From: an uncultured Collinsella sp. | Lineage (GTDB): Bacteria > Actinomycetota > Coriobacteriia > Coriobacteriales > Coriobacteriaceae | NCBI GenBank assembly: GCA_900759335.1 | Contig: CAAEUX010000102.1 | Location: 1-64,000 of the forward strand | Reading direction: 5' to 3' | DNA length: 64,000 nucleotides | Shown here: positions 8,021 to 16,459 of the stretch, piece by piece | How positions within the stretch are numbered: the stretch's first letter is position 1 | Layout of the letters: each line of letters starts with the position of its first letter | Translations under genes and position numbers: made by a program | Notes under the pieces: generated by a model | Seen by the model: only the letters and a program-made list of their open reading frames with translations | Told to the model about the DNA's origin: nothing | Databases searched by the model: none

Positions 8021-9547
8021 TTAATCCGCTCGATAGTGCGATCCGAGACTTTCGGTCCGCTTACGCATGGCTTTGACCATCTCCGTCGACAGCTGAATCT
8101 GCGACTGTAGGCGGGCGAGGGCTGCGATCTCGCTGTCATCGGCATGCGGCTTGCTCAGCGCCATGGCCTTGTCTTGCAGGCTTTCAAGCTGTTGCAGGGC
8201 CTCGGATAGGCCTGTTTCGGTCCTGTTGATCATGCAATAGGTGCTCATCGTGTGCCTAAGGCTGTGTGTCAGGCGATCGGCATCTGTTGTGGCAATGCCG
8301 TACTGGGGGAGGGTGATATCCGTCTTCAGGGCCGCTTCAGGCTCTTTCTGCGCTGTGAGGGCTGCCGATGCGCCCGCGATACGTCCGAATACGATGCCGT
8401 TGGCGCTTGACAAGCCACCAATGCGGTCGGCGCCGTGCATGCCGCCTGTCGCCTCGCCGCAAGCGTAGAGGCCCTCAACGCCCGTGTGCGCGGTCCTATC
8501 GATCTTGATGCCGCCGTTAGCAGCGTGGGCATACATCGCAACGCGCATCTCGTCGGTCGGCGCGATGCCGTGCTCGTCTTGCAGCCAGGTGGCAAAGGTC
8601 TGCACAAACTCTGGGACATCCTCGCGGGGGAAGTCGTAGTGGAGTGCCAGGCCTTCGACACCTGCCTGATCGATGACGAGATCGATAGCGCGGGAGGCCA
8701 AGCGTGACGTGAAGGGACCATATCCAGAGCGCTGCTCGAGCAGGTCGTCCAGCTTGTCGTCGGCAATATCTACCGGCTGGTCTACGTGCACGTAGCGCCA
8801 GGTTTTCTCATTGAAGACCAAGTTACGCCTGGGCTCGATGAAGCCGGGCATCATCTGCATGAACTCTATATTAGTAAGTGTTGCGCCGTGCGCCAGCGCG
8901 ATGGCCTGCGAGGAACTGAGCACATCAGCCGACGTAAGGCTGCGCTCGAACAGGCCGCCTGTGCCACCGGCTGCGATGACCGTGGCCTTGGCAGCAAAGG
9001 GCACGATTCGATTTTCGGTAAGGTCGTAGAGTACGGTTCCGGTTATTCTGCCGTTCGTGTCTTCAACAAGGTCGATAAGCTCATGGCGGGGGAGCAGGCG
9101 AATGCCGAGCGACTCGATCCAGGTCGTCAGAGCGTCCTCAAGGGGCTTGCGGGTGAGGCCGCGCCACATGCGCGTCTTGTGGTCAAAGCAGGGGATAAAT
9201 TGCTTTTGTTGAGCACTCTTGGCGCTTTGCGGACGCTGGAGCTCAACGCCCAGGTCTTGCTCGAGCCAGTCAATCGCTTGGGGAATGCCGTGGACGAACG
9301 CTTGGACGAGTTCGGGGTCGGCAACGCCGCCGCCGACGGCCAGGATGGTGTCGATGAGGTCCTGCTCGTCGTCTTCGTTAACGGGCCCGATAAGCCCTAG
9401 GCCCCAGGTTCCGGGGAAGAAGCTCGATCCACTCATAGTCTTGCCGGCGCTTGCCACAGTGACGGTTGCACCCGTGCGTGCCGCTTCGATGGCGGCGCAA
9501 AGGCCCGCAATGCCAGATCCAATTACCAGTACATCAGTCGATTCCAT
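8021..9547 (-). CDS. FAD-dependent fumarate reductase/L-aspartate oxidase-like flavoprotein
   Basis: A 508-residue flavoprotein. The Rossmann FAD motif VLVIGSGIAGLCAA is at about residues 6-19, AAGGTGGLFERS follows the middle, and a C-terminal FAD-binding block (LYACGEATGGMHGADRIGG, then SSANGIVFG) follows. This is the FrdA/SdhA/NadB superfamily layout, with a helical C-terminal domain. The start at 9547 (MESTDVLVIG) has GAAAGGA upstream and is preferred over a 19-residue longer frame. No haem or Fe-S partner lies nearby, and no nadA or nadC, so quinolinate synthesis is not supported. A soluble reductase or oxidase for an organic acid is more likely. There is no obvious signal peptide. Confidence 0.85.
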   Translation of the reverse strand: MESTDVLVIGSGIAGLCAAIEAARTGATVTVASAGKTMSGSSFFPGTWGLGLIGPVNEDDEQDLIDTILAVGGGVADPELVQAFVHGIPQAIDWLEQDLGVELQRPQSAKSAQQKQFIPCFDHKTRMWRGLTRKPLEDALTTWIESLGIRLLPRHELIDLVEDTNGRITGTVLYDLTENRIVPFAAKATVIAAGGTGGLFERSLTSADVLSSSQAIALAHGATLTNIEFMQMMPGFIEPRRNLVFNEKTWRYVHVDQPVDIADDKLDDLLEQRSGYGPFTSRLASRAIDLVIDQAGVEGLALHYDFPREDVPEFVQTFATWLQDEHGIAPTDEMRVAMYAHAANGGIKIDRTAHTGVEGLYACGEATGGMHGADRIGGLSSANGIVFGRIAGASAALTAQKEPEAALKTDITLPQYGIATTDADRLTHSLRHTMSTYCMINRTETGLSEALQQLESLQDKAMALSKPHADDSEIAALARLQSQIQLSTEMVKAMRKRTESLGSHYRAD

Positions 9548-9732
9548 CGGATTCCTTTCTCGTCCGGCGCATTGTCGCACGGGTGATCGGCAATGGGGCC
9601 GCAAAGACTCGGCAAATCGGTAAAGGGCAAATATGGCAGGTGGGCGTCATGGACGCTCTGACGCTCCGTCTCATCACATCTTGTATTTCGCCCCAACTGA
9701 TATATCGGCATTAGCTACCCTGCGACAGCGCA

Positions 9733-9768
9733 AACAAAAAGAGCCGCTACCTGGGTGGGTAGCGGCTC
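9733..9768 (-). terminator. Terminator of the GGGtGRT operon
   Basis: GAGCCGCTACC (9741-9751) pairs with GGTAGCGGCTC (9758-9768). On the minus strand it is followed by TTTTTGTTTG. It lies 36 bases past the stop of the GGGtGRT gene. Confidence 0.9.
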
Positions 9769-9803
9769 CAAAGCTCAACTATATGAGCATCGCGCGGGCG
9801 CGA

Positions 9804-10808
9804 TTAGGCCTTGAGGGCCTCCTCGACGGCGACAGCGCAGGCGACGGTGGCACCGACCATGGGGTTGTTGCCCATGCCGATGAGACCCATCATGTCAACG
9901 TGCGCAGGCACGGAGGAAGAACCGGCGAACTGGGCGTCGGAGTGCATACGGCCCATGGTGTCGGTCATGCCGTAAGAGGCAGGGCCGGCGCCCATGTTGT
10001 CCGGGTGCAGGGTACGACCAGTGCCGCCACCAGAAGCGACGGAGAAGTACTTCTTGCCAGCCTCGAGGCGCTCCTTCTTGTAGGTGCCAGCGACGGGGTG
10101 CTGGAAGCGCGTGGGGTTGGTGGAGTTACCGGTGATCGAGATGTCGACGTTCTCGTGCCACATGATGGCAACGCCCTCGCGGACGTCGTCGGCGCCGTAG
10201 CAGTTGACGGCGGCGCGGGGACCATCGGAGTAGGGGATGGTCTCGACGACCTTGAGCTCGCCCGTGAAGTAGTCGAACTGGGTCTTCACGTAGGTGAAGC
10301 CGTTGATGCGGGCGATGATCTGAGCAGCGTCCTTGCCCAGACCGTTGAGGATGACGCGCAGCGGCTTCTTGCGAGCCTTGTTGGCGTTTAGAGCCAGGCC
10401 GATAGCACCCTCAGCGGCAGCGAAGGACTCGTGACCGGCCAGGAAGGCGAAGCACTCGGTGTCGTCGGAGAGCAGCATAGCGCCCAGGTTGCCGTGGCCC
10501 AGACCGACCTTGCGGTCCTCGGCGACGGAGCCGGGAACGGTGAAGGCCTGGATGCCCTCGCCGATGATGGCGGCAGCCTCAGAAGCGGACTTGGCGCCAC
10601 GCTTGACAGCGAGAGCGCAACCGAGGGTGTAGGCCCACTCGGCGTTCTGGAAGGCGATGGACTGGGTGTTGTTGACGATCTCACGCGGGTTGAAGCCCTT
10701 GTCGGTGCAGATCTGCAGAGCTTCCTCGAGGGAGGCGATGCCGTTGTCGGCGAGGCACTTGTTGATCTTGTCAGCGCGGCGCTCGTAACCTTCGAACGTA
10801 ACAGTCAT
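9804..10808 (-). CDS. GGGtGRT protein
   Basis: A 334-residue protein of the GGGtGRT family, named for the motif visible here as VASGGGTGRTLHPDNMG (about residues 257-273). Other conserved-looking blocks are GHGNLGAMLLSDDTECFAFLAG and MIGMGNNPMVG-type glycine loops near the C-terminus. No reaction is established. The gene lies 18 bases downstream of a NifU-like scaffold gene on the same strand and shares its terminator, an arrangement I know from other anaerobes. The start at 10808 has GGGAGG upstream. The glycine-rich loops suggest nucleotide or cofactor binding, but that is inference. Confidence 0.88.
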   Translation of the reverse strand: MTVTFEGYERRADKINKCLADNGIASLEEALQICTDKGFNPREIVNNTQSIAFQNAEWAYTLGCALAVKRGAKSASEAAAIIGEGIQAFTVPGSVAEDRKVGLGHGNLGAMLLSDDTECFAFLAGHESFAAAEGAIGLALNANKARKKPLRVILNGLGKDAAQIIARINGFTYVKTQFDYFTGELKVVETIPYSDGPRAAVNCYGADDVREGVAIMWHENVDISITGNSTNPTRFQHPVAGTYKKERLEAGKKYFSVASGGGTGRTLHPDNMGAGPASYGMTDTMGRMHSDAQFAGSSSVPAHVDMMGLIGMGNNPMVGATVACAVAVEEALKA

Positions 10809-10826
10809 AGTTATTTCCCTCCCTTT

Positions 10827-11561
10827 CTACTCGTGAACCGGGAACACGCTGGCGACGGAGTGGGTCTCCTCGTCGGTGCGCGGGTCGATGTACTTGGCAG
10901 CGTTCTCCCACTGACCATAGTGGCCCATAGCGCCAGCGATGGCCTCCTCGGGGGTCTTGCCGGCCTTGACGGCGTCGGTGAACTTGCCGAGGTTCAGGAA
11001 CTCGAATGCGATGATCTCGTTCTTGTCGTTGAGAGCCATGCGGGTGACGTAGCCCTGAGCGAGCTCGAGGTAACGAGCGCCCTTGGCCTTGGTGCCGAAC
11101 ATGGTGCCGACCTGAGAGCGAAGGCCCTTGCCGAGGTCGTCGAGGGAGGCGCCCACGGGCAGGCCGCCCTCGGAGAACGCGGTCTGGCTGCGGCCGTAAA
11201 CGATCTGCAGGAAGATCTCGCGCATAGCAACGTTGATGGCGTCGCAGACGAGGTCGGTGTTGAGGGCCTCGAGGATGGTCTTACCGGGAAGGATCTCGGA
11301 AGCCATGGCGGCAGAGTGGGTCATACCCGAGCAGCCGATGGTCTCAACGAGGGCCTCCTCGATGATGCCGTCCTTGACGTTCAGCGTGAGCTTGCAGGCG
11401 CCCTGCTGAGGTGCGCACCAACCCACACCGTGCGTAAGACCGGAGATGTCGGAAATCTCCTTAGCCTGGACCCACTTGCCCTCCTCGGGGATGGGTGCGG
11501 GGCCGTGGTATGCACCCTTGGCAACGGGGCACATGTTCTCCACTTCCTGTGAGTACTGCAT
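10827..11561 (-). CDS. NifU-like iron-sulfur cluster scaffold protein
   Basis: A 244-residue protein with a NifU/IscU-like core. It has CAPQQGACKLTLNVKDGIIEEA followed by ETIGCSGMTHSAAMASE, placing cysteines as in U-type scaffolds. The C-terminal half (KFTDAVKAGKTPEEAIAGAMGHYG) extends beyond classic IscU. It is distinct from the SufU at 13439-13873. The start at 11561 (MQYSQEVENM) has GGAGAG upstream; the frame is open 55 codons further but lacks a better site. It forms an operon with the GGGtGRT gene, so it probably builds or carries an Fe-S cluster for that protein or its target. Confidence 0.85.
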   Translation of the reverse strand: MQYSQEVENMCPVAKGAYHGPAPIPEEGKWVQAKEISDISGLTHGVGWCAPQQGACKLTLNVKDGIIEEALVETIGCSGMTHSAAMASEILPGKTILEALNTDLVCDAINVAMREIFLQIVYGRSQTAFSEGGLPVGASLDDLGKGLRSQVGTMFGTKAKGARYLELAQGYVTRMALNDKNEIIAFEFLNLGKFTDAVKAGKTPEEAIAGAMGHYGQWENAAKYIDPRTDEETHSVASVFPVHE

Positions 11562-11720
11562 GCCTCTCCTCTCTATCGTGTTGGCGTCCCGTCTGGGGGC
11601 CGTGGCTGGCGATTGCCGGGCGACCCTTCGAAAGGGACATGACATGCAGCCCCTATAATACCGCGAAATGCACGGAATATTCGGCGAACGGCTCAGTTTT
11701 CGTAGCGAGATGCGCGGAAC

Positions 11721-11749
11721 TTTCAATTGAAACGGTTTAACTCTATATT
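11721..11749 (+). promoter_or_regulatory. Palindrome and -10-like element in the divergent intergenic region
   Basis: A perfect 12-base palindrome, TTTCAATTGAAA (11721-11732), lies 11 bases before TATATT (11744-11749). It sits in the 403-base gap between the divergent scaffold and RAYT genes. It could be an operator or part of a promoter. Nothing else definite is seen in the gap. Confidence 0.35.
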
Positions 11750-11964
11750 CTGTGGTCGTGCACTTCCGTAGAGGGGGTCCGTCTTGGGCAAGCTTTTGGT
11801 CAGCTTTTGTAAGCGTTGCAGGGGTTGACCTGTTGCAACGGTGCCGTTCGCCGCCTGTTTACTGCCTTTGGCCGCGCGAGCGAATTGTTTTGCGTGAATG
11901 TTTTGATGGCACGCTTCAATCGTGCTGTATTGGATGGCAAGCAGATCCCGGCGAAGGGAGCGCC

Positions 11965-12777
11965 ATGCAGCGCGTTTGGAGAACGGTTACCGGCTTTTAC
12001 CATGTCTGTGCCCGCGGTACGGGCAAGCAGCTCATCTTTGAGGGCGATGAAGACCGGTGGGAGTTCTTGGAGCTGATGCGTGAGTGCTGCCGCAAGGCGG
12101 CCGTGACGGTTATCGCCTGGTGCCTTATGGGCAATCACGTGCGTCTGGTGCTTGCAGATTACGAGGACGCGATGAGCGCGGCGATGCACCGGCTGCTTTT
12201 GACGTACGCGCGGCGGTTCAATAAACGCACGGGGCGCACAGGGCATCTGTTCCAGAACCGTTTTGACCGGCGCTCGCTCGATACCGACTGGCAGGTGATG
12301 GAGGCTATTCGCTCCGTTCACGCCGATCCGCAGGAGGCGGGCATCAGTCTCATTGAGCGTTATCCCTGGAGCAGCTTTCCGGAGCATTTGTGCGCTTACG
12401 ACGGTGACGCGGCCGATGTCGCGAGGGGATTTTCTGATCCTTCTTGCGTGCTTGAGCTTTTTGGTTCTGCCGAGGGCTTTATTGCCCATTCGCTTTCGAC
12501 GCCCGACGGCTGCGATCCAGTGATGCCCGTTCTGGAAGAGACGGAGTGGGAGCGGCATGCCTTTGCCGAAAAGTTGGCGAAGGGGCTCGGGGTTCCGCTC
12601 CACGGGGTTAAAGCCGCGCCGTCGGCGCAGCGCAATATCGTCATTCTTGGATTGCACGATGCCGGTTTTACGGTGCGTCAGATTGAGCGATATACGGGGA
12701 TTGGCAAAAGTACCGTTTCTCGTATCGTGCGTGCCTGTGCACGAACGGCGGTGCAGACTGGCCGAAACGTGGCGTAG
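11965..12777 (+). CDS. REP-associated tyrosine transposase (RAYT)-like Y1 protein with altered HUH motif
   Basis: A 270-residue Y1_Tnp-domain protein. The order of blocks fits RAYTs: GFYHVCARGTGKQLIFEGDEDR, then WCLMGNHVRLVL, then LLLTYARRFNKRTGRTGHLFQNRF with the candidate nucleophilic Tyr, then YPWSSFPEHL. The metal-binding HUH motif, normally H-x-H (MPNHVHLL), reads H-V-R here (CAC GTG CGT), so the second His is lost. The C-terminus carries a helix-turn-helix (TVRQIERYTGIGKSTVSRIV). The start at 11965 has GAAGGGAG upstream. It may be inactive as a nuclease or adapted as a DNA-binding protein. No insertion-sequence ends flank it. Confidence 0.82.
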   Translation: MQRVWRTVTGFYHVCARGTGKQLIFEGDEDRWEFLELMRECCRKAAVTVIAWCLMGNHVRLVLADYEDAMSAAMHRLLLTYARRFNKRTGRTGHLFQNRFDRRSLDTDWQVMEAIRSVHADPQEAGISLIERYPWSSFPEHLCAYDGDAADVARGFSDPSCVLELFGSAEGFIAHSLSTPDGCDPVMPVLEETEWERHAFAEKLAKGLGVPLHGVKAAPSAQRNIVILGLHDAGFTVRQIERYTGIGKSTVSRIVRACARTAVQTGRNVA

Positions 12778-13192
12778 GACTGCCTGTGCACCGCAGCTGG
12801 GGTCGCCCATATGCCACAACCATTGTTCTAAAAGCTTGGTACGGTAACTGCACTTCTTAATATGCATAGAAAAATCGCCATCTTGCATAAAATAACGGCT
12901 CGGTCCGGGTTTGCCCGTGCCTACCCCCGTCTGCGCCGTGCAAAAAACGGAGTTTTCAGCATCGTGTTGCTGTCGGCACCGCCGCAATCTTGCAACATAC
13001 GGGTCCCGAAGCTATTGATTCCCGCCGTTGCGCCCCCGAAGCGCGTGCCTGCGTCCCGTCAGACCGCGATGCTTGTTCTAAAACACAATATATATGCGCC
13101 TAAAGACGTTGATTAACGCTTTCGATGCGTATACACACAGCTTGGCGTGCTGAATACTCGCAAAAATGCACGCCGCTCCCTATGGGACCCGT

Positions 13193-13273
13193 CTGCGGCA
13201 GGCGCGAAGCGAGTCGGAGCTTCGCAGAACGGGGCTTGGCGCATTGCTTGGCGGGCCCGGGGCCCTGCCGCAG
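13193..13273. other. Possible structured RNA or REP-like element
   Basis: CTGCGGCAGG (13193-13202) pairs perfectly with CCTGCCGCAG (13264-13273). Inside, GCGAAGC (13204-13210) pairs with GCTTCGC (13219-13225), and GGGCCC/GGGCCC lies near the distal end. The nested stems suggest a folded transcript or a REP/BIME-like DNA element close to the RAYT gene. The strand is unknown. Confidence 0.4.
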
Positions 13274-13375
13274 GCCTTTGGTGCTGTGGAAAACGCCCGT
13301 GCTCGCGTCTGGCTGTGTGGCAAATGTCAGACGGGGCGCCGGACGCGCGGACTTTGTGCGTTCGCGCTCATTAGG

Positions 13376-13406
13376 TAAAAACAGAGCCGCCCGTATCGGG
13401 CGGCTC
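13376..13406 (-). terminator. Terminator of the suf operon
   Basis: GAGCCGCCCG (13384-13393) pairs with CGGGCGGCTC (13397-13406) around a TAT loop. On the minus strand it is followed by TGTTTTTA. It lies 33 bases after the sufU stop. Confidence 0.9.
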
Positions 13407-13438
13407 GGCAATCAAAAACCTTGGATTCGGGGCATAAA

Positions 13439-13873
13439 CTACTGGTTAGCTTGCCCCTCGAGCATGCCGTCGAGGGTGCGCCAGGCGAGCTCGGCGCATT
13501 TGACGCGGGCGGGCATGTGCGAGATGTCCTGGAGCTGGGCGGCTTCGTCCAGGTCTTCCAGGTCTTCCTCGGAGAGCTGCTCGCCGCGGATCATGGCGAG
13601 GAAGAGCTCTGCCAGGCGGTGAGCTTCCTCGACGGTCTCGCCGGTGATGAGGTCGGCCATGATGTCGGCGCTGGCCTGGCTGATGGCGCAGCCGTGGCCG
13701 GTAAAGGAGGCCTCCTCGATCACGCCGTTCTCGACTCGTAGCTGCAAGGTGAGCTCGTCGCCGCAGCTGGGGTGGATGCCGTCGTGCTCGTGCGTGGGGG
13801 CATCCATCTCGTACTTGTAGTCGGGGTGCGAGTTGTGCTCCATAAACGTGGTGGAGGTGTACAGATTACCCAT
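13439..13873 (-). CDS. sufU: SufU, sulfur-transfer partner of SufS
   Basis: A 144-residue SufU. The three zinc-site cysteines are visible in HPSCGDELTL, GHGCAISQASADIMADLI and RVKCAELAW, with the Gram-positive SufU insertion between the last two. SufU accepts sulfur from the SufS persulfide and passes it to SufBCD. The start overlaps the end of sufS by 8 bases, implying translational coupling. It is the last gene of the suf operon. Confidence 0.95.
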   Translation of the reverse strand: MGNLYTSTTFMEHNSHPDYKYEMDAPTHEHDGIHPSCGDELTLQLRVENGVIEEASFTGHGCAISQASADIMADLITGETVEEAHRLAELFLAMIRGEQLSEEDLEDLDEAAQLQDISHMPARVKCAELAWRTLDGMLEGQANQ

Positions 13874-15191
13874 TGAACGTGCTCCAAACGTGATGCAGGC
13901 CGGCGATGAACTTATCGATGTCGGCCTTGTCGTTGTAGAAGGCCACGCTGGCGCGGCAGCAGGCGAGGTTCTCGACGCCCAGCCAGGTAAGCAGCGGCTG
14001 CGCGCAGTGGTGACCGGCGCGGATGCACACGCCGTCCATGTCCATGATGCTCGCGACGTCGTGCGGGTGGATACCCTTGACGTTAAAGCTCACGACGCCG
14101 TGATGGTTGTCCCAGTAGATGGAGCCGATGATCTGGACAAAGTCGAGCTGCATGAGCTCGCCCATCAGGTAGTGGACGAGTGCCTGCTCGCGTGCCTGGA
14201 TGTTTTCGTAGCCAACCGTGTTGACGAGGTAGTCGAGTGCCGCACCCGTGGCGAAGATGCCGGCGGCGTCCTGCGTGCCGGCCTCGAACTTCTCGGGGAC
14301 GGGCGCCCAGACGGCGTCCTGCTCGGTGACCGAATCGATCATCTCGCCGCCGGTGAGCATGGGCGGCATGGCGTTGAGCAGGTCCATCTTGCCCCACAGC
14401 ACGCCGATGCCCATGGGGCCCATGGCCTTGTGCGCGCTAAAGGCAAAGAAGTCGGCGCCCAGGTCGGCCACGTTGACCGGCATGTGCGGCAGCGACTGCG
14501 CACCGTCGACGACCAGGTAGCCGCCGTACTCGTGCACGAGCTTGCCGAGGTTCTTGACCGGGTTCTCGACGCCCAGCACGTTAGAAACCTGACCCACGGC
14601 CAGGATCTTGGTCTTGGGACCAACCTTGGCAAGAACCTCCTCGGTGGTGAGCTGGCCGGTCTTAGTGGGGTAGAGGTAGGCGAGCTTGGCGCCGGTTTCG
14701 CGGCAGACCTGCTGCCACGGGATTAGGTTGGAGTGGTGCTCCATGATGGTGATGACGACCTCGTCACCGGGCTCGAGCACCGTGGGTGCAAAGCTCTTGG
14801 CGACCAGGTTGAGCGACTCGCTCGTGTTGCGGGTGAAGACGACCTCGTTGGCCTGTGAGGCGCCGATGAGGTCGGCGATCTGCTGGCGGACCTTCGCGAT
14901 GGCCTCGGTGGCCTCGACGGACAGCGAGTACAGGCCGCGCAGGGGGTTGGCGTTCATGCGCTGATAGAAGTCGCGCTCGGCGTCGAGCACACAGGCAGGG
15001 CGCTGCGCGGTGGCGGCGCTATCGAGGAAGGCGATCTCGGGGTGCTGCTGGAAGAGCGGGAACTGCGCCTTGTAGGGGTTGGTCTCGATGTCTACGGTGG
15101 GCCAGCCGCGCGAAGCCTCGTCGCTGGCGTCGAGCTCCATGGGCTCGGGGGCAGTGCAGGTATCGCATTTAACGTGCTCGGTGTCGATCAT
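13866..15191 (-). CDS. sufS: Cysteine desulfurase SufS
   Basis: A 441-residue class V aminotransferase-fold enzyme that takes sulfur from cysteine. The PLP lysine is in FFAFSAHKAMGPMGIGVLWG, the active-site cysteine in IRAGHHCAQPLL, and substrate-binding histidines in ITIMEHHSNLIPW. The N-terminus has about 45 extra residues before the conserved FLDSAATAQRP, including a CDTC pair that most SufS proteins lack. The start overlaps the sufD stop by 4 bases (ATGA type). Confidence 0.96.
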   Translation of the reverse strand: MIDTEHVKCDTCTAPEPMELDASDEASRGWPTVDIETNPYKAQFPLFQQHPEIAFLDSAATAQRPACVLDAERDFYQRMNANPLRGLYSLSVEATEAIAKVRQQIADLIGASQANEVVFTRNTSESLNLVAKSFAPTVLEPGDEVVITIMEHHSNLIPWQQVCRETGAKLAYLYPTKTGQLTTEEVLAKVGPKTKILAVGQVSNVLGVENPVKNLGKLVHEYGGYLVVDGAQSLPHMPVNVADLGADFFAFSAHKAMGPMGIGVLWGKMDLLNAMPPMLTGGEMIDSVTEQDAVWAPVPEKFEAGTQDAAGIFATGAALDYLVNTVGYENIQAREQALVHYLMGELMQLDFVQIIGSIYWDNHHGVVSFNVKGIHPHDVASIMDMDGVCIRAGHHCAQPLLTWLGVENLACCRASVAFYNDKADIDKFIAGLHHVWSTFNG

Positions 15192-16459
15192 GCGAGCTCC
15201 TCTTCAAAGTTGTCGATCAGGTTGTTGCCCAAGCGGACGACGGCGGCGCGGGTGCGCTCGTCGGTGGCGGAAAGCGCGGCGTCCTCCAGCTTGGCGCGGA
15301 TGAACAGGTCCTCGGCGGCATTTTGGTCAAGGCCGCGGCAGGCGAGATAGAACAGCTGCTCGTCGCGGACGTGGCCGATGGTAGCGCCGTGGTTGCCGGC
15401 GACGTCGTCCTCGTCGCAGAGAATGACGGGAACGGTCTTGTTGTCGACGCCCTTGTTGGCCAAAAGCACCGTCTCGCGCTCGGTGCCGGTTGCACCCTTG
15501 CAGCCGTGCACGAGGTCGATGGTGCCGCGGTAGACCTTCTTGGACGTGCCGGTCAGCACGCCGTTGGCGTCGATCTCGCACTCGGTCTTGCGACCGCGGT
15601 GGCGCAGCTCGTAGTTAAAGTCGCGCACCTGTTCGCGGGCGCCCAGGTAATCGGTATCGATGGTCACCTTGGCGGTGTCGCCCAGCAGATCGCCGGCGAG
15701 GCCGGTGGCGCTGGCGCCGGCACCCAGGACGGTGTGCTGCACGTTGACGCGCGCGCCCTCGTCCAGGAACAGGCCGGTGTCGTCGAGCGCGATCCAGCTA
15801 TCGTCGAGCGTCTGCGTGCAGGTCACGTTGACGGTGGCGTACTCGTGGGCGCACACGCGTAGCACGGAGCCCACGACGCCTTGGCCGGCAACGGGAGAGT
15901 CGAGGGCGATCTGCAGGTTGAGCGTTGCCTGCGGACGGGCGACGACATCGATGGCGGCGATGGCCGCGGCGGCATCGACACCGCTCACGCGCACGGTAAC
16001 CGTGGCGTGCTTGTATGCGGGCACATCGATGACGATGCGCTTGGTAGCGTGCTCGGTCAAGTAGGCGTAGGCAGCCTTGCCCATACCGGTTTCGAAGGCT
16101 TCAGCGGGGGAGAGCTCCTCCTCGAGCTTGATGGCGCCGGCCTGGTAGACGGAGGTTGCGGGCACGTCGAGCTCGGTCTCGGGCGTGATGCGGGCGCGGT
16201 CGGCGGCATCGCCGGGCGCGGAGGCGCGGCGCTCGGGGAAGTGCTCGGCCATGGCGTCCATGGCGGCGTCAAAGGCGTCGGCAGAACCGCGGAACTGCTC
16301 GTCCAGCCCCTCGACCTCAATGGTTTCGGCGGGAGCGGCGGCAAGTTCGTCCGAAAGCTCAAGCTTGGTCTGGTTCATCTTGAGCCAACCCCAAGTGGCG
16401 GCCGGCATCGCATTAACTTGCTCGAGCGTGGTAGCAGCGGTGTTCGTGGTCTGTTTCAT
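15188..16459 (-). CDS. sufD: Fe-S cluster assembly protein SufD
   Basis: A 423-residue SufD, the SufB paralogue of the SufBC2D scaffold. The C-terminal beta-helix is recognisable from GTSKKVYRGTIDLVHGCKGATG to HGATIGHVRDEQLFYLACRGLDQNAAEDLF, the SufB/SufD signature. The N-terminal third is divergent and acidic, as is usual. The start overlaps the sufB stop (TAATG), so translation is coupled. Confidence 0.93.
   Translation of the reverse strand: MKQTTNTAATTLEQVNAMPAATWGWLKMNQTKLELSDELAAAPAETIEVEGLDEQFRGSADAFDAAMDAMAEHFPERRASAPGDAADRARITPETELDVPATSVYQAGAIKLEEELSPAEAFETGMGKAAYAYLTEHATKRIVIDVPAYKHATVTVRVSGVDAAAAIAAIDVVARPQATLNLQIALDSPVAGQGVVGSVLRVCAHEYATVNVTCTQTLDDSWIALDDTGLFLDEGARVNVQHTVLGAGASATGLAGDLLGDTAKVTIDTDYLGAREQVRDFNYELRHRGRKTECEIDANGVLTGTSKKVYRGTIDLVHGCKGATGTERETVLLANKGVDNKTVPVILCDEDDVAGNHGATIGHVRDEQLFYLACRGLDQNAAEDLFIRAKLEDAALSATDERTRAAVVRLGNNLIDNFEEELA

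Larger units (their letters stand above)
12778..13438. other. 660-base gene-free stretch
   Basis: No open frame here looks real. The stretch holds an AT-rich region (12830-13120), a structured element at 13193-13273, and the suf operon terminator at 13376-13406. Two TTGTTCTAAAA sequences (near 12825 and 13074) were noted but are weak evidence of anything. Confidence 0.5.
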
